A stretch of DNA of 15,079 nt from Candidatus Saccharimonadota bacterium (GTDB lineage Bacteria > Patescibacteriota > Saccharimonadia > Saccharimonadales > Saccharimonadaceae). Under the pieces are notes generated by a model. That model did no database searches, was not told the origin of the DNA, and saw only the letters and a list, made by a program, of their open reading frames with translations. The position numbers and the translations under genes were made by a program. Location of the stretch: contig DAIDJW010000011.1 of the NCBI GenBank assembly GCA_027451185.1, forward strand, positions 1 through 15,079, given 5' to 3'. This document shows positions 12,637 through 15,079 of this stretch, in pieces. Positions within the stretch are counted from its first letter, which is position 1, and each line of letters begins with the position of its first letter.

Positions 12637-14982
12637 ATGGATATAAAACCGTCGGAGCCACGATCGTCTATTATTAACAGGGTCAAAAATAGCCCCAATC
12701 ACCAAACTGGGCTGGCTAAGCATTTAAAGCGCACAATTATTATCATTGCCGCTGCCGTAGTTATTCTGGCTGGGGTGGCTATCTATTTGCTATTTAATAG
12801 TATCGCACCTAAGGTTGCGGCCGGCACACCTGAACAACGCGCGGCTCAGCTGGTGACCAACGGCACCACCTCTAGCCGCACCATTAATTCATCATTAGGC
12901 TTTTCGGTAACCTATAATACTTCAACTTTTACGGCCGAGGGGCAAACTACCGACGCCTCGTCGACAGACAAATACGTTTCGGGCAATAGCTACAGTGATA
13001 AAGAACTTGACCAGCGCCGTCCTTACAGCATTGTGAAATTTAAATTCCCGGCTAACTCCAAAATCGGCAAGCTCGGTTCGAGCGCGCCAGAACTCGACAT
13101 CATAACTAACATTCGCCGCGACTACTGGACCAACCGTGTCAATTTGCCGCAAAATCAAAATAAATCAAAACTTGATATTTTAACCGACGCCACAAATGCC
13201 AGTGAGGCGTCACAACAGATGCAGCCAACCAGTACGACCGACTTGACTATTAACGGCATCGCTTATCGTAAAATCGTTTACTCCTACAGTAGTAAAACAT
13301 TCGGTATTGATTCGTCGATACAAGCAATCTATTATCTAACCGTTCAAAACGACCGACCTTACTTTATTTCAATCTTGCCAATTGACACGACAACCACCGA
13401 TGTTGTGCCGATGTTCGATGCTGTGATTAAAAGTATTAACTACGGCAATTTTGATAGCAGCCAATTGTCGTTTGTTGATGGCCGCCTGGTGTCTGACTAT
13501 GTTGCCAAAACAGTTTTAGCGAGTAATACCAGCGAGTTGCCGACAGGTACGTCTAACGTACCTAACAAATTAGACGACAAGACGATTATTAATGTTGTGG
13601 CCGCTAACCAGCCGGCAGTGGTGCGTATTGGCACAGCTGCCTGTGGCGACGTGAATTTGCTATTGCCAGACGGCTCGGTCGGTCTGACGCTTAAACATGC
13701 CTGCGCCGGCGGGGTTGGTAGTGGCTCTTTCGTGTCTAGCGATGGCTACATTGCCACTAACGGCCACGTGACTCGCTTAACCCCAGAAGATTTGGTGTCC
13801 GGCTTTATTAATATGTCGTCTAGTGACAACCTTTTGTCGAACCTCCACACGCTTTATGGCTACCTGGTTAAAATTGGCGCCGCCACGCAAGATGACAGCG
13901 ACAGCCTTTTGGCAGCTGCCCGCACCGGCGACCAACAGGCGCTAAGCGCTATTTCGGCACTGGGCTCGTTGGTGCCGGCGCAGCTAATTCAATCTGGTCA
14001 GCTTGATTATAGCTACGCCGTCCAAACATCCAACGATCCAATACGGTATACCTTAGACAGTAATGGCTTTGCTTTAAAAACCAGCGCTACCGTTATTCCG
14101 GCTAAGTTTGTGGCTGCTGACGTAGATCTTAGCCTTATTGCGAACGAGGGCGGAATTTCCGATAGTCAGATGTCGGCCAATAGCACCAACTCTGATGTCT
14201 CAATTCTAAAAGCTAGCGGATCATTTCCGACGGTTCAGCTTGGTTCAATTAATAATCTAAACGTCGGCTCGGAGTTAACGGCCATTGGTTTTCCGGCTTT
14301 CGTTGATGGTGGCTTATCGACCACCGACACAAAGACTGTGCCAAGCGTGACCCAGGGGACGGTTGAATATATTATTCCTCAATCAAACACCAATAACCAC
14401 CAGCTAATTGTCACCGATGTACCAATTGCTCCTGGCAATAGCGGCGGTCCGTCGTTTGACAAAAACGGTAACGAGGTTGGCCTTAACACCTACGCCACGT
14501 CAAAATGTGCTAATAAGGCGTGTTTTGGAGATGGAATTGTGCGCGATATTGCCGACTATCGGGCTTTGTTGGCATCTAACAACATCACGCTTAAGACTAA
14601 CGGTCAAATTTCAAATGACTGGCACCAGGGCCTGAAAGCCTTTATCGGTGGCGACTATAGTTTGGCAGTAAAAGATATGCAGGTTGCAAAAAATAAGTAT
14701 CCCGCCAACTATTTAGCCGATGGCTTCATTGACATTGCCAATACCCAGTTGCAAATTGAAAACGCTGCCCGCACGCGTGTGTTGTTGCGCGTCGTCTTGA
14801 TTGCGACGGCCGTCGTGGTACTCATCGGTATCGTTATTAGTATTGTTCTAGTAAGGCACCTATTGCGCCATCGAGCCGCGCCGGGCGCTACTCCGGGTCT
14901 GACGCCACCAACCAGCACACCACCGGCTGCAACACCACCAACCATGACGCCGCCCACCGTCATGGCGCCACCGGTAGCCTAG
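12637..14982 (+). CDS. Membrane-anchored S1C (HtrA/DegP-like) serine protease with C-terminal membrane helix
   Basis: 781 aa. A short cytoplasmic basic N-terminus, a transmembrane helix (about 33-54), then a large outside region. Residues about 85-275 form an unrecognised beta-rich domain (LGFSVTYN, IAYRKIVYSY, YFISILP). The trypsin-like domain follows: GSFVSSDGYIATNGHV with His377, SDVSILK with Asp520, and APGNSGGP with Ser602. The triad is complete. The gap His377-Asp520 is about 143 residues, far longer than in DegP, so an extra subdomain sits there. Cys336/Cys356 and Cys624/Cys629 could be disulfides. Then one TPR-like helical pair (about 660-705), a second membrane helix (715-739) and a Pro/Thr-rich tail (PPT repeats) probably back in the cytoplasm. 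No PDZ domain is seen. A role in surface protein processing or quality control is inferred. Confidence 0.85.
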   Translation: MDIKPSEPRSSIINRVKNSPNHQTGLAKHLKRTIIIIAAAVVILAGVAIYLLFNSIAPKVAAGTPEQRAAQLVTNGTTSSRTINSSLGFSVTYNTSTFTAEGQTTDASSTDKYVSGNSYSDKELDQRRPYSIVKFKFPANSKIGKLGSSAPELDIITNIRRDYWTNRVNLPQNQNKSKLDILTDATNASEASQQMQPTSTTDLTINGIAYRKIVYSYSSKTFGIDSSIQAIYYLTVQNDRPYFISILPIDTTTTDVVPMFDAVIKSINYGNFDSSQLSFVDGRLVSDYVAKTVLASNTSELPTGTSNVPNKLDDKTIINVVAANQPAVVRIGTAACGDVNLLLPDGSVGLTLKHACAGGVGSGSFVSSDGYIATNGHVTRLTPEDLVSGFINMSSSDNLLSNLHTLYGYLVKIGAATQDDSDSLLAAARTGDQQALSAISALGSLVPAQLIQSGQLDYSYAVQTSNDPIRYTLDSNGFALKTSATVIPAKFVAADVDLSLIANEGGISDSQMSANSTNSDVSILKASGSFPTVQLGSINNLNVGSELTAIGFPAFVDGGLSTTDTKTVPSVTQGTVEYIIPQSNTNNHQLIVTDVPIAPGNSGGPSFDKNGNEVGLNTYATSKCANKACFGDGIVRDIADYRALLASNNITLKTNGQISNDWHQGLKAFIGGDYSLAVKDMQVAKNKYPANYLADGFIDIANTQLQIENAARTRVLLRVVLIATAVVVLIGIVISIVLVRHLLRHRAAPGATPGLTPPTSTPPAATPPTMTPPTVMAPPVA

Positions 14983-14997
14983 CTTGACTAGCTACTG

Positions 14998-15003
14998 TAA
15001 AAT
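14998..15003 (+). promoter_or_regulatory. -10 box of the last gene (leaderless type)
   Basis: TAAAAT ends 7 nt before the ATG at 15011, with no Shine-Dalgarno between. The protease stop (14980-14982) is 28 nt before that ATG, so read-through is also possible. Confidence 0.4.
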
Positions 15004-15010
15004 GTAAGCC

Positions 15011-15079
15011 ATGGATTCCAACCAACGAAGCGGCGAATCGCCGCATGCGCAACCATGGCCAGCAGGTGATCAATACGAG
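15011..15079 (+). CDS. Start of an unidentified gene, cut by the window edge
   Basis: 23 codons from ATG at 15011 (MDSNQRSGESPHAQPWPAGDQ...) stay open to the end of the window. The hydrophilic, Pro/Gln/Ser-rich beginning resembles a disordered cytoplasmic N-terminus and cannot be assigned. Supported by the -10 box 7 nt upstream and by the direction of its neighbour. Confidence 0.45.
   Translation, partial: MDSNQRSGESPHAQPWPAGDQYE

Noticed and set aside
12471..12677. 68-codon frame across tRNA-Leu(CAG)
   Set aside because: It spans the tRNA, its terminator and the protease promoter.
14709..14963. Minus-strand frame giving a Gly/Val-rich repeat protein
   Set aside because: It is the complement of the protease's Pro/Thr-rich tail.

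Overview
The window (about 15 kb, close to 50% G+C, densely coded) looks like a chromosomal segment of a small-genome bacterium, most likely a Candidatus Saccharibacteria (TM7)-type member of the Patescibacteria/CPR. This is an inference from the style of the proteins, the compact layout, the many genes with no recognisable family, and short or absent 5' leaders. TGA, TAA and TAG all act as stops, so the TGA=Gly code of Gracilibacteria/Absconditabacteria does not apply.

Layout: (1) 1-2482, minus: most of a class A penicillin-binding protein, whose C-terminus lies outside the window. (2) 2583-7223, plus: tyrS, recG, a cytoplasmic protein with zinc phospholipase C/S1-P1 nuclease-type metal motifs, and rsmD, closely packed and ending in a bidirectional terminator. 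(3) 7224-8462: an anomalous block of about 1.2 kb. It is bounded by two roughly 90% identical copies of the 3' end of rsmD with its stop codon and terminator. It holds two unrecognised minus-strand genes, one of them strikingly GC-rich and foreign-looking, and the remains of a small membrane-protein reading frame. This resembles the footprint of an insertion or allelic exchange at the 3' end of rsmD. (4) 8519-9775, plus: a phospholipase D-superfamily protein with two variant HKD motifs. (5) 9822-10008, minus: tRNA-Leu(UAG), with a decayed second copy of its own 5' half in its leader. (6) 10075-12413, plus: an FAD-linked oxidase of the GlcD/D-lactate dehydrogenase family that lacks the family's metal-binding histidine motifs, translationally coupled to a seven-helix membrane protein. 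(7) 12479-12563, plus: tRNA-Leu(CAG) with its own promoter and terminator. (8) 12637-14982, plus: a membrane-anchored S1C (DegP/HtrA-like) serine protease with a large insert and a second transmembrane helix, followed by the first codons of another gene.

Functionally the window mixes information processing (tyrS, recG, rsmD, two leucine tRNAs) with cell-surface work (PBP, surface protease) and several enzymes of unknown substrate. Several genes share one promoter design: a -10 box, often an extended TGnTATAAT type, only 6-9 nt before the ATG and no Shine-Dalgarno sequence, which predicts leaderless mRNAs. Others (PBP, tyrS, the phospholipase C-like gene, the FAD oxidase) have ordinary leaders with Shine-Dalgarno sites. 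The most interesting part is the 7.2-8.5 kb block.
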